From assembly GCA_000507305.1 (NCBI GenBank), contig DF239348.1:62709-126708 (forward strand): a stretch of DNA of 64,000 nt, given 5' to 3'. Each line of letters opens with the position of its first letter. The stretch's first letter is position 1. Shown here in pieces: positions 11,089-21,500 of this stretch. This DNA comes from Breviolum minutum Mf 1.05b.01 (lineage: Eukaryota > Sar > Dinophyceae > Suessiales > Symbiodiniaceae). A program made the translations under genes and the position numbers. The notes beneath the pieces are model-generated. The model was not told the DNA's origin. It saw only the letters and a list, made by a program, of their open reading frames with translations, and made no database searches.

Positions 11089-11198
11089 TGTCTCCCATAA
11101 TCATGGTTCAGTGGAAAATGGCTGTATATATTTGAAAGGTAACTACTATTGGAGGGACCCACCCAGGTTTCACTGAACCATGATTCTTAGGGAGGAAG
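11089..11198 (+). mobile_element. family F element
   Basis: Starts TCTCCCATAATCATGGTTCA and ends TGAACCATGATTCTTAGGGA, followed by GGAAG. The inverted termini match the copy at 33372-33469. Confidence 0.7.
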
Positions 11199-11616
11199 TT
11201 GGGTAACTATCATTCGATTCCCCGTCAGATTGTGATTCCTCTAGGGTGGCAGCTTTTGTAGCACAGATTTCTCTATACAATGCCAGGTATAAGGATGCAG
11301 GGGTAACAAGCACGGCAGCACGGGGATTATTCCTCTAGGGTGGTCGGGATTTTTTGTGCTTCAACAGGAGCTGGAACAACGGAGCTTTGATGAGTCCTTG
11401 TTGCTTGGGTTAAACGGCGAAATAAAGCGATCGAACCAAAAATGGGGAGAAAAACCCTTATGTGGTGGTTGGGAAGGTATTTTTTGGGGGGGTTATTGGG
11501 GATAGCAAAAATGGAATATTTTTCTTTTACAAAAACGGGGATAAACTTGCTGTATAATTCTGTGTAAGAAGATGCTTTTGCATCATGAGTCATTGATCAA
11601 ATGGATTTCTGTCTTC

Positions 11617-11643
11617 AGTATATATATAATATATATATATATG
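11617..11643. repeat. TA microsatellite
   Basis: Alternating TA run. Confidence 0.8.
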
Positions 11644-11716
11644 ATTTTCTACGAACTGGATTGTTGCTCCGGTTCTTTTTTGGTGAGTTTGAGGTTGGTG
11701 TTGGGATTTTTATTTG

Positions 11717-11824
11717 CACTCCCGAAAGTTAACATGGAACCCAAAAGTGCAGGTTTGAAAGATATTATATTCCTTCTCAAAGAAGTGATTTTCAGGTGAA
11801 CCATCCATTGATTTTCCAGGGTTC
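11717..11824. mobile_element. family B-like degenerate element
   Basis: The left side reads ACTCCCGAAAGTTAACATGG and the right side ATTTTCCAGGGTTC. The pairing is weak, so this is an old or partial copy. Confidence 0.35.
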
Positions 11825-12707
11825 TTTTACAATCTGCCAAGAAATGACAAAAAAGTTGCAAACAAATAAGAACCACGTGATTCAACGTGGCCTTTTTATC
11901 AATCCCCTAATTGGAGGTCTATTAACCCATTGAAATAAAGGTCACTTTGAATCACCAGGAAGATGTCCGATGGGTTGCCATCTTCGAGATTCGAGGCATC
12001 CCTGTGGGTCCATGGCTCAAGTTCATCCCCGATTAAGTAGCTTAACCTTTGAGTGGCCCCAAGATTTCTGTAGGATTCATTAAGTGGCAAAGGTAGGGAC
12101 AAAAGAGATACAGTTCAGAAAATCCAACCACTATAATTGGTTAGGAAATATAACATCTATTTGTTTGTACTAGAAGTGGATTGAATTCCAGAGAAGTTAC
12201 TCATCTATCACTGATTTCAGTCAGCATATTTGTAGATATTTGATGATATATATATATATATACATGTAAAGATTTGCTATAAAAAAAGTGGATCATCAGA
12301 GCGAAGCGATCACATATTCTTCCAAATCTCGCCGAGGCCATCCCAGCAAAAGGCAGAGGACGGTGAAACCATCGATGACATCGTGGTTGGCCCACTTATG
12401 GGATGTGGGAAAAGAAAATTACACCCAAGATGGGCGGGGAAGAAAACATTCCGGTTTTGAAACTGGTGAAATCTTATGCGACCTAATTTTGTGACGCCAG
12501 GTCAAAAAAACAAGCCCCAAGGGTATGGGATAGTATGGCAATCCTCCAAAAACTGACCTTCTTTCAGCAGGCTTGGTGAAATATATATCTTTTTTCCATC
12601 GATTTTTTGGTAGCGAACCTCACCGCCCAAAAATGGCAGTTGTTTTTTTTGATACAAACCTTTTGTGAAAATACCAGACACAGATATTATGTACGTTGGC
12701 CCATCAG

Positions 12708-12761
12708 GAGGAGGTGGCAGCTCTGGTAAGCCAGAATGAAGAGATGTTATCCAAGTCGCTC
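12708..12761 (+). CDS. coiled-coil protein exon
   Basis: After TTGGCCCATCAG a phase-0 frame encodes EEVAALVSQNEEMLSKSL. The 3' boundary is unsettled. A GC donor after 12761 (GCGTTT) ends in phase 1, while a strong GTAAGC donor after 12725 would cut the exon to six codons in phase 0. Composition and strand match the upstream coiled-coil exons, and I assign it to the same gene. Confidence 0.45.
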
Positions 12762-12984
12762 GGCGTTTTCTTCATTTTTTGCTGGTGGGTTTGGGGGATG
12801 AAAATATATCACCCTTTTTTGGAAAGGGTGGCTTTCAAAGATTTTTTACCTCCAAAAATATTTCTTCCAAAAATGATGAGGTAAGTTGAAACACCACTTT
12901 TTTACTGTAAGTGATGTGTAAAATTTTCAGAAGGGAAGATTCATCTGTCTATAGGAAAACCCAGAAATGTCGATCGACCCTCAG

Positions 12985-13070
12985 GCTTCGTAGCGACCTG
13001 CGCACGGCGCAAACCGCATGTGCGGCGCCAGCGCCACCAGCGCGGCCGCCACCAAATGCACGGCGTCCAG
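12985..13070 (+). CDS. candidate Ala/Pro-rich exon
   Basis: A GC-rich segment between CCCTCAG and GTAGGG. In one frame it encodes SDLRTAQTACAAPAPP followed by ARPPPNARRP. It stands out from the AT-richer surroundings and has plausible splice sites on both sides. A second + frame and the - strand are also open, so the reading is tentative. Confidence 0.35.
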
Positions 13071-13563
13071 GTAGGGAGGGAAGGAGTTTTCTGAAAGGAG
13101 GGATGACATGCTTGAAACCAACAACACATTTCATGGTGGGTTTAAGATGGAGGATTTCTAAAATTCCCTTCTTCATTTCAGGTGATTTTCCAGAGCCGGA
13201 TGGTGTGTTTTTACCGAGGAATACCCCAACTCCATTGTGTTTTCTTGGGCGGAGGTTGGGCAAAGATGATAGTTTGACCAAGTGGGTATCTGGATATTCG
13301 GAAGCAGATGTTGCACAGCAAATTGATATTTTCCAACTCAACCCCCCTGAAAGGGGTGAACAGGTAATACAAGTCATTGGCAATATCCTTAGAGTCAGTC
13401 TCAATATGAGCTGTCTTCGTCTAAAAGTGGAAGGCGTAGAGCAGCATCCCAAAATGGACAGCAAGTTCATTACAAGATTTGGCCTTGGCCCTTGGAAGGT
13501 CATGAATTCAACATCAACATCTGTTTGGGAGGGTCTTTTCTTGCACAGATTCATTTTAAAGTC

Positions 13564-13679
13564 TACACTCCCTGAAACTAACAGCGAGTTTACACCTGAA
13601 AACTGGTGGTTGGAAGATGGAATTTACTTTTTGGATGGCCAATTTTCAGGGGCTTTTGCTGTTAGTTTCAGGGAGGGTA
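13564..13679 (+). mobile_element. family C element, complete
   Basis: Starts TACACTCCCTGAAACTAACA and ends GCTGTTAGTTTCAGGGAGGG plus TA. The inner arms GCGAGTTTACACCTGAAAA and TTTTCAGGGGC also pair. Confidence 0.75.
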
Positions 13680-13708
13680 GTCTTCCTGAGCCAATTTTCT
13701 TCTCGAAG

Positions 13709-13808
13709 GTGCAGATGCTGTGGATGTACTGACCATTGGTGCTGGACCGGATGGTGACTTGGGTGCAGTGGAAAAGAGGAAAAAAACACATGGTAGGAAG
13801 TCCAAAAG
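13709..13808 (+). CDS. candidate exon between two introners
   Basis: The only open frame between the elements at 13564 and 13813 encodes ADAVDVLTIGAGPDGDLG and then a basic tail VEKRKKTHGRKSK. It follows TTCTCGAAG and ends AAAAG before GTAATACCCC, so the downstream intron would begin 4 nt before the family B element. The phases (in 1, out 2) do not match the phase-0 exons upstream, so either a different boundary or a different gene is possible. Confidence 0.35.
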
Positions 13809-13812
13809 GTAA

Positions 13813-13924
13813 TACCCCCCTGAAAACTAAGATGACTAGCTGCAAAATCTTCATTCTTGATAGGAGGATACATCTTCATTCATGGTTGTTTTTCTATTGT
13901 CATTCGTTAGTTTCCTGAAGGGTA
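13813..13924 (+). mobile_element. family B element at a splice donor
   Basis: Starts TACCCCCCTGAAAACTAAGA and ends GTTAGTTTCCTGAAGGGTA. It begins immediately after the sequence AAAAGGTAA, a possible exon end and donor. Confidence 0.65.
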
Positions 13925-14276
13925 TATCTTCCAAGCTCCATTTGTTCACCAGCTATCTTGCTAGGTTGGATGTTTGAAAAGGTTTGGAGGTGCCTTTTTT
14001 GGTGCACTTCACCATTAATTTTGCCTCATCTTTTTTTGTTGTTTCATGGGGATCTTACCCCATCAAAGCTACCCTCAACAGAACATGAAAAGAATGGCTT
14101 TACATGAGAGTATGGGATACTTAGGCTTCCCATCATTCAAAGACTTAGGTAGTCAATATTTACAAGATTTTTTTCCCGCCACAAAGGTTGGTGTATCTAT
14201 GTATGTGAAAATCAGTGAAAACAAGCCCTTCTTATACAGATCTATAAAAGGAGATGTTTTATAATATATAAATATA

Positions 14277-14383
14277 TACACCCCTGAAAACTAACATGTC
14301 CCCTGAAAATCAATGGTTGTTTCAGATGTACTTCCTATTGAATTGGTCCCTTTTTGGGGGACATGTTAATTTTCAGGGGTGTA
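14277..14383 (+). mobile_element. family B element, complete
   Basis: Starts TACACCCCTGAAAACTAACA and ends TGTTAATTTTCAGGGGTGTA, near-perfect 20-bp terminal inverted repeats, with a second inner inverted pair (TGTCCCC / GGGGGACA). Confidence 0.85.
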
Positions 14384-14459
14384 CACACCCTTAAAAAATC
14401 CTTTCCAAAAAATACTCACATTTATCCAACGTTGGTTTCCACGTGACCCCTTTTTGCAG

Positions 14460-14495
14460 GTGAAGATGTGGAGTGGCACCGAAAGCTTCGTTGAG
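14460..14495 (+). CDS. candidate short exon
   Basis: After TTTTTGCAG a phase-0 frame encodes VKMWSGTESFVE before a GTACCG donor. It could extend to about 14540 (PRPKRNIQTPSGSG) if the next GT is used. It lies about 75 bp after a complete family B element. Support is limited to splice signals. Confidence 0.3.
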
Positions 14496-15632
14496 GTACC
14501 GCGACCGAAAAGAAATATCCAAACTCCCAGTGGCAGTGGTATCCTTTGGGTGTTTTTGGAGCGATGAACAAAGGAGAAAAGGTGTTTTTGGGGCTAGTGA
14601 AACTTATGAAGGTTTGATGAATCAGCATGAATCAACAGTTTTTTGGGGTTGCAAAACCTATCAGATATTTATAGAAAAGGTTTCCCTTCCTTTCATTCCA
14701 TTGAAGGTTTTGTGGGGAGCCGCATGATGTTGGGTGAATCACTCTGAAATTGGAACACAGTTGAATAGTCGAGACAAGTTGATGTGTATGATGAAAGTAG
14801 TTGGTGATTGGTGATTGCTACAGGTTGAAGTATCCAAAAAAGCTTCCATCGAATTGAAGTTTTTTTTTGCTATAGTTCACTATATACAGTAGGGAATGGT
14901 CATCATCCCAATCGTGGTTGTTTCTTGAATGTCCTTTTCGTTGAGGAATTTGTTCACAAAAGGACTGCCATGCTCCATTAAATGGCGCCTTTTGATGATG
15001 ACGACATGAACACAGTGACACAAAGGGAGCTCCTATGAGCAAAATTTAGTTTTCCAACTATTTTGGTGAATGTTATTCCAAACTGACACAGTTGTTCCTA
15101 CCTGGATCACGAACTTGTACCCCATGACGTTCCCAGGAAGGTTCCAACTGCCAACCGCTGCGGTGTGTGTGCTCCGAATTAAAAACCACGTGAATCTCGG
15201 TCGAGGGCCGGGGGAAGGTTGTGGGAAAAACAGCAGATGGCCGAGGAAGGATTTTTGATGTGCATGATTCACATCCTTATGACTGGGATGATGACTTTTG
15301 TTGCCACCGCCAATCATGTAAAGGTGATAGCTACCCCGGATTATTGGAACCTTAGGAACCCTGTGTCAAGGAAGATGCTAAAAAAAATCCCTGAGATACC
15401 AAAACTGGGAGTCTTTTTTTGGAGTTACTTGTATGATTTCCAATGAAGGTTTGTCTTTCCACCCGCTTTTCCGGGAAAAAAAACAACCAAGAAATAAACC
15501 CTCTTTGCCTTGGTAGTTTAACGCCAAGGATCCAGAAGTTGGAGCGAGAAATCTCGAGGGTTGGTTGTTTTTAGAAGGCTATGTGGATGATGTATGAAAT
15601 TTTGCACATATTTTTTGTGAATGGGTATGTAA
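14496..15632. other. unresolved, coding-like on both strands around 15.1-15.3 kb
   Basis: Around 15107-15360 both strands show protein-like short frames: on the + strand TADGRGRIFDVHDSHPYDWD, and on the - strand AVGSWNLPGNVMGYKFVIQ between an AG and a GTAGGA donor. They cannot all be real. I cannot choose between them without homology or RNA data. Nothing else is recognised here. Confidence 0.3.
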
Positions 15633-15739
15633 TAGATGGTGGTTTCAAATGTTTTTTTTATGTTCACCCCGAAAATTGGGGAAGATGAACCCATTTTGGC
15701 AAATATTTTTCAAATGGGTTGAAACCACCAACCAGTTAC
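15633..15739 (-). mobile_element. family A element
   Basis: Starts TAGATGGTGGTTTCAAAT and ends GGTTGAAACCACCAACCAG. The interior matches the 9296 copy closely (TGTTCACCCCGAAAATTGGG). Confidence 0.75.
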
Positions 15740-15852
15740 TGTATGTAAGACCCCTCCACATGAACATCCCAAGGATCTAATATCCACCGACTTCCAAAGG
15801 GATTGATTCGCCCAAACCCTTTGGATCGAATCCACTCATCCGAGTTGGTTGA

Positions 15853-16111
15853 GATCGGAATGAAACTTTCAAGTATGACCTGGGGGAAGATGGAAACCAA
15901 GTCAATGTTTTAAGAAGTACAGCCGCCAACTCCGTGGTGAAAGTAGCCAACTCTTGGGTAGATCATGTATGGTCCACATTTACTTTTGACTATATTGACC
16001 AGTTCCTTACTTTGGGGGTTGCATTAACACTTGTTGATATATTCCCAGCTAAAGCCTATAGTTACTTAACTTATGTAAAACATCTAGAATCTAGAGGTTT
16101 GCCATGTGGGT
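15853..16111 (+). other. open frame without start, possibly an exon
   Basis: An 86-codon + frame runs from a stop at 15850-15852 to TGA at 16109-16111. Its first part (TFKYDLGEDGNQVNVLRST, then AANSVVKVANSW before a GTAGAT donor) is more protein-like than the AT-rich remainder. If real, the exon is probably about 15873-15958. Not recognised. Confidence 0.25.
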
Positions 16112-16456
16112 GAAATCTTGCTATTAGACTGGCCAAAGACATTTGAGCATACACCAAGAAGAGTGAGAAGTAAGCAGCAATCAACATCCATTTGTGATCA
16201 TTACCTGTCAAATTTGTGGCAGCTGCAATGCGCCATTGATTTTTAGATTCTCTACATTGACTCTACATGCTATGCAAGGCTGCAGTAGGTTGCACAAGTC
16301 TTTGTGAGTCAAAAACAACCAGCTGGTTTTTGGAGAAATCCTACAAAACAATACCTTCCAAACACCCTCTCTGGCTTATACTGCTTCCACTCACCAGTAT
16401 GATATTTGAAAATTACAGTCTTCTAAAAAGCAAGCATCACACCGCCACCAAATGAG
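16112..16456. other. no recognised gene
   Basis: Nothing supported is visible in this stretch. Confidence 0.35.
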
Positions 16457-16518
16457 CATCATCATCATCATCATCATCATCCACTCACCACCTCGAATCA
16501 CGAATCACGAATCACGAA
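16457..16518. repeat. ATC microsatellite and CGAATCA triplication
   Basis: An ATC run covers about 16457-16481, and three tandem copies of CGAATCA follow at about 16494-16517. Confidence 0.85.
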
Positions 16519-16979
16519 GTTCACCAACATGGGCGCAACACTTCCTATTGAAAAAAAACATTGGAAACCCACCACGAAACAGCACCATATCCGTAGCCAT
16601 GGCGGACCAGCACCTTGAAGCTTTTAGCCCAGCACCTTGGATTTCAGCAGTTTGGTGGGACATGGTCTCCTGTAGTCTCCTGAAGGGTAACAATTCCCAT
16701 GATCTTTTTGTAGGAGAAAAAACGATTTCCCGATGGTGTACTAGTTTGACATATCCGAACCTGCTGCATTTTTGCAGCTTCACTCCGATGATTTGAGGAC
16801 CCTTTGATGTCGTTCCTCCTTCGTCGTCGGCTGGTTCTTCTCGCACCCAAGATGCAGTGATATAAGGGGTGGCTTTTTTGAATGGAGAACCTTCATGACA
16901 TGATTTAAGGCTCGTTGCTTTAAATAAATAAATATATATATATATACAGTATATACACACTTCTTACAATACATTTGGT

Positions 16980-16980
<1 letters not shown>
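16519..16980 (-). other. coding-like on the - strand, unresolved
   Basis: A - strand frame open for 151 codons (16505-16960) includes EEPADDEGGTTSKGPQIIG and LQETMSHQTAEIQGAGLK, polar and exon-like, with AG and GT signals that could split it into small exons. Another - frame over 16850 (EKNQPTTKEERHQR) is equally plausible. Not assigned. A TA run lies at 16932-16948. Confidence 0.25.
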
Positions 16981-17014
<34 letters not shown>

Positions 17015-17024
17015 CTACTGCTAC
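16981..17024. repeat. CTG microsatellite
   Basis: About eight CTG units, then CTACTG units. Confidence 0.9.
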
Positions 17025-18419
17025 ACTACGGCAGATTGATAGCTCCCAATCCTCCAGATGTCCCCCACAATTTCTATTCAAACCGATCATCAGCTGTGCA
17101 AGAAACAGCAAGACCCCTTCATTTGGAAACAACATTTATGCACTTGTACCATGCATTTGCACTTGTTTGAACATGATTTTATTGGATGTATATAATGGAC
17201 TTCTAATGTTGTACTGGATTCACTTTTTTCTTTCAAGACAATGAGATGACAGGTTAGTTATGTATTTTACCATCAACACTTTGAAAAAAACATGTTTGCG
17301 AAGTGAATTTATGTGTTGATGGAGTTAGTCACCCGAAAAGGTACAGATCATGTTTGATCAGGAATTCCCTTGAGTTGCAAGAGTTTAACTTGTATGTTGG
17401 TAAATTGATGTCCGCCCAACAAACATCAGGTTTTCCATGTGTGCAAAAATGTGCACTCCACGGCCCTATTTTTTAAGGGGACATCATATTACAAGCACCT
17501 AAAGTGAAACTGAATCGAATTAACTAACGATGAATGGACCATTAAAGCCATCCAACAATGGGAAGGTTCCGTGGTTCCGCAAATTGAGGTCATTTGGATT
17601 CCAGGAAAAATATGGAAAAATTAGTACGTTTACCGGTACACCCAGCAGTTTCCTTGCCGACAGAAATTTGTAGCCGCCAAAGCACCTGGTAGGGTTTCTG
17701 ATGGTTTTTGGTATGACTCCCAATGGCAAAGCGTAACCTTGTTTGGAGCCCTACGAATAGGGGAAGACAACATGTTTTTGTATTGTTTTTTTACAGGAAA
17801 AGGCACCCCAAAGTTGGTGCAACATGGTTCCTTACAAAAAAAACACATGAAACATTTCCACTTCCTCCATGTGAACTTTGGAGGGATCAAATTTAGTCCA
17901 ACCTGGTGCATTTCCGGGATGATTTGGCTGGTGTGTTTTTGATGGAAACCCAACTCGGATTCCGAGGACTCGAGCACCGAGTTTTGAGCTGCAGGAGCTC
18001 GCTGGCATTTTCGCCATGAACGACCTAAACGTAGCAAAGTAGCAATGGAAAGTGGAATTCACTGCGATGTTTGAGGGATGCCGGGCCCCCCTTCACAGGA
18101 TGTTAAATTTTTGAACTATAGCGATGTGACATGAACCAGTCCATATTTAGTCCCCAAAAAGACCTAACAAGCGCCATGACTCTTATGCTTTCAACATAAA
18201 TGTCCCAAACCTCATCCCCAAGTGCAGTGGAATTACCTGAGAATGGAGGCTTTTTTTAATTGAATTTGGTATGGCAACAACATCACATGGTGCCATAGAT
18301 GCGCCATTCCTTTCAACATCATCCTTTCCGACAATAGCCGGGCACTCCAGTATCAAACAAATCCGCAGTTCAGAAACAAAAAGTCTTTGAAAAGATAAAG
18401 GAAGCGGAAAACTGTTTTT
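17025..18419. other. no gene resolved
   Basis: Around 17940-18050 all three readings are open; the + strand reading includes SFELQELAGIFAMNDLNVAK. I cannot assign strand or gene. The remainder shows nothing recognisable. Confidence 0.3.
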
Positions 18420-18515
18420 CTCCAGGGAACGATCACATATCCCACCGAAAGGGAAAAGGAACATCATCGACTCAAAACTGCCGGACGGGATGGGATGTTA
18501 GTTCCCAGGAGGGTA
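18420..18515 (+). mobile_element. family D element
   Basis: The left side reads CCAGGGAACGATCACATATC and the right side GGGATGTTAGTTCCCAGGAG plus GGTA. This is the last recognised introner-like element before a gap of almost 10 kb. Confidence 0.55.
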
Positions 18516-21500
18516 AGCAAACCTATTGCCATAGTGCATCCTTAAAATGGTGTTACCGTCTCAAGTCATAAGCTTTGACCAGATGGTGTGCCATTGATGG
18601 CCGGCTTTGTATGCCATCCTTTTTGCTTAGGGCTCATTCTTCCAGGAGAAAAACATGTCTGAAGCAACTCCAGGAGTTTCAATCTTTTGGTCAGATTTTG
18701 GTAGCGAAGAAAAAAATCTGATTCAGCCAGAAAAATTGTATGTCCTTTTATATGATTCCAAAAGATTCGAAGTAGGACCATGCCTTCAAAGTAGTTTTCA
18801 AATGTGCACATCTCTCATTTCCTGAACAAATTCCACCATGTGTCGATCGCAACTTGTCGCTTGGCACCCTCAAAAATTTTGTTCGGTTTGATAAACCCAT
18901 ATAACACCCCGGTTGGACCTGGAAAAGACCTTGTGAGGTCGATCTCTCTAGAGTTTAGATCAAACTTATGCTCAAAACCCACTCAGTCTTGGGGGGTTTT
19001 CCACCCCCCCTAAAGGCCACCGGGCAGACCGAAATGGAAGAAACTTCGGATAGAGCCATTTTTCGTCACTTAAAAATTCAAAGGAATTCATATAGGATAT
19101 TGTTCAATTGGAAAGACTTTTGAAAAGAGATGGTAACATGAAACTTACAAGTTGATACATGTCAAGTTTAAGACTTGGGCTGCAATTGCTTGCAGTTTTG
19201 GTACCCAAGAAGGCGCGGGGAGTTTTGGTATAAGGGGAGACTCTCAAAAGCCAAAGGTTGAGATTCATCCACAGGTTGCCATCCATCACCATGATCCAGT
19301 GTCGGGCTCACGATGGGATCAGAAATTGTGGCCAGCTACCCTGCTTTGGCCGAAATCATCCTTTAGCTTCAGTGTGAAGGTTCGTGGTTAAGAACATCTG
19401 GAAAAATTGACAGCTCAAATAAGAAGAAACTCCCTAGAATCAAGATCCTCAAAGTTTGCTCTATTCCATTACCACTGCTCCTGACATTTGTCCTTGTTCG
19501 GGGCAGCCCGTGATTCAGGAGGAACTTGCCAACCAAATTGCCCGTATTTCCCGGGCCCCCATCCCCAAAGAAAAGAAGAATTACATATGCAATTTCTGAA
19601 ACCAAAAGGGGACTTTACATAGGGAGCTTTTCGAGGTCCACAACCAAATGTTGTCGTAGCATGCCGATTCCATGCCACATTGGTCGACCTGGTTTTTTGG
19701 TGACCAGTTGTGAAGGTAGCTTGCACACATGGGAGGAAAGCTCTCAGCGGACCTTCGGTGATAGTCATTCATAAAGAAATCCTTTATCAAGGCCACCAAT
19801 TTCACCAACACTCTTGTAACAAAACAAGAATGACTTTTGGAACTGTCACCTGGCAATGCTGGGCCGAGTAGCCAAGCCAGCCTTTGCACATATTATACTC
19901 TTTGGTCAGCTTTCACGAGTATCAGTAAGAGTATGTGAACAAATCAAAAAGTTGGAACGGCGCAAGAGCCGCCTTCTACCAGCCGACCGAGTTTAACAAA
20001 TTCCTACCCAAGAGATGTTGATGCCTTGGGTTGGGTCAAAACGCTTTAAGCTGTCCAAATCCTGACCCTCAGAATGCCATTGGCGTGCGGCCGTCGGCAT
20101 TTTGAGGTTGCATCTTCAAAGAGAGATTTGTAGAAATGGTTGTGGAAAAACCACCAGCATGATTCCACTGATCTTCATGAAATCTGCCAGTGCGATGTGA
20201 TTACCTTCCACTGCCCGAGTGAAGAGCCAGAAGCATTTGAAAAAGTTCCACTTGTGGGGTCATAGTGAAGCATCTCCAAAACCAATCTAAGATGCCTGAC
20301 ATATCTCGTCGATCGTTGGTTTCTTGAGCCGTTCTGAAAGGAGGTTGATACGGTGTCAGACGGCTTGGCTAGATGTGATGGTAGATGTGACTGCAGACGT
20401 TGAAGTGGTGGGCAACAAGCACGGCTTGTTACAGCGAATCAGTTCAGTTTCCATGCCCGCATGCTTTGGTTGGCAAATGTTTCCAACCAACATTACATTC
20501 CGATTATGGAGGCCTCTTCCAAAATTAAGATTCCCCAGTGAAATATAATGAAACTTCATCAAACCTAGGACTTTAAGATTAGGGAATCCTTCCTCAAAAT
20601 GGCCGATCAAAAATGGCATCTAAAGGAGGCAGCTTCTAGTTGGCAACAAAATATATCCATGGACCTGAAGATTAAAACGACTTGATGGACCTCCTGGCTC
20701 CTTCCTGTTTATAGGTTTCAGTCTAGGTGTTAGCTGCTTTGGTGAAGCACTTAGCATGGACCTTCAAATGCCTGATGAAGTGCGCAAAGACATCACCAAA
20801 ACTACAAATATAAACTCAGCGACATGCTTTGGAACCCTACCTTTCACGATATCGAGAGCACCAAGGGTGCCCAGTCATTTGATTTCTTCCGAGAGATGAA
20901 GGGAACTTGTTCCATGCTCCTTCGAAGACGCAGACACTGAGACGTGTTCCATGCTTCCACAGACTAGACATTCGAAGGTGTGTCTTTTTTAATCGGCAAC
21001 TAAAAAATTGTTTCCAGGCTGCGCAGCATCAATAGACCTCCTAACAAGGCAGGCTCGTGCAGTTTTTCTGTCAAGAAGTTTTCAGGTCGGGTTTTCCATT
21101 GTTAGGAGGATGCTGCCATAGCAAGATCAAGTCCAAAGTGACGTGATGCAGTGGATAGCAGTGAAGATAGCTGGAATGATTTTGAAAAACGGCAGTTTTT
21201 TGTTTTTACATTGTTTCCAAGGGCGGATAGGCCGTGTTTCTATAAAGTAAGGATGGTGGCCTAAATCGCGAAATCTGGATCAAAGCACTGGCAGTTCAAG
21301 TTGTTCACCACCGACAACAGCCCTTGGATTTGGATCAAAAGATAGGCAGCCCAAGCACTTCCAGAGCTGCTGGGACCACCTCCAGTGGTCCTACGGTGTG
21401 ATATCAAGGAGTGTGAAAACCTGCAAGCTGATTGGATTGTTGTCTCTATTGTGTGAAAACCTTTCGGAGGGTTCATAGACGTCCATTAGAATGGTGTAGG

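Noticed and set aside
12911..13732. The longest open frame in the window, 273 codons
   Set aside because: It runs through a complete family C element and unlike-composition segments, so it is a chance frame, although short parts may be exons.
16590..16600. TCCGTAGCCAT, matching the first 11 bases of the dinoflagellate spliced leader
   Set aside because: The match stops there and the rest of the leader is absent, so it is not a convincing relict of a recycled cDNA.
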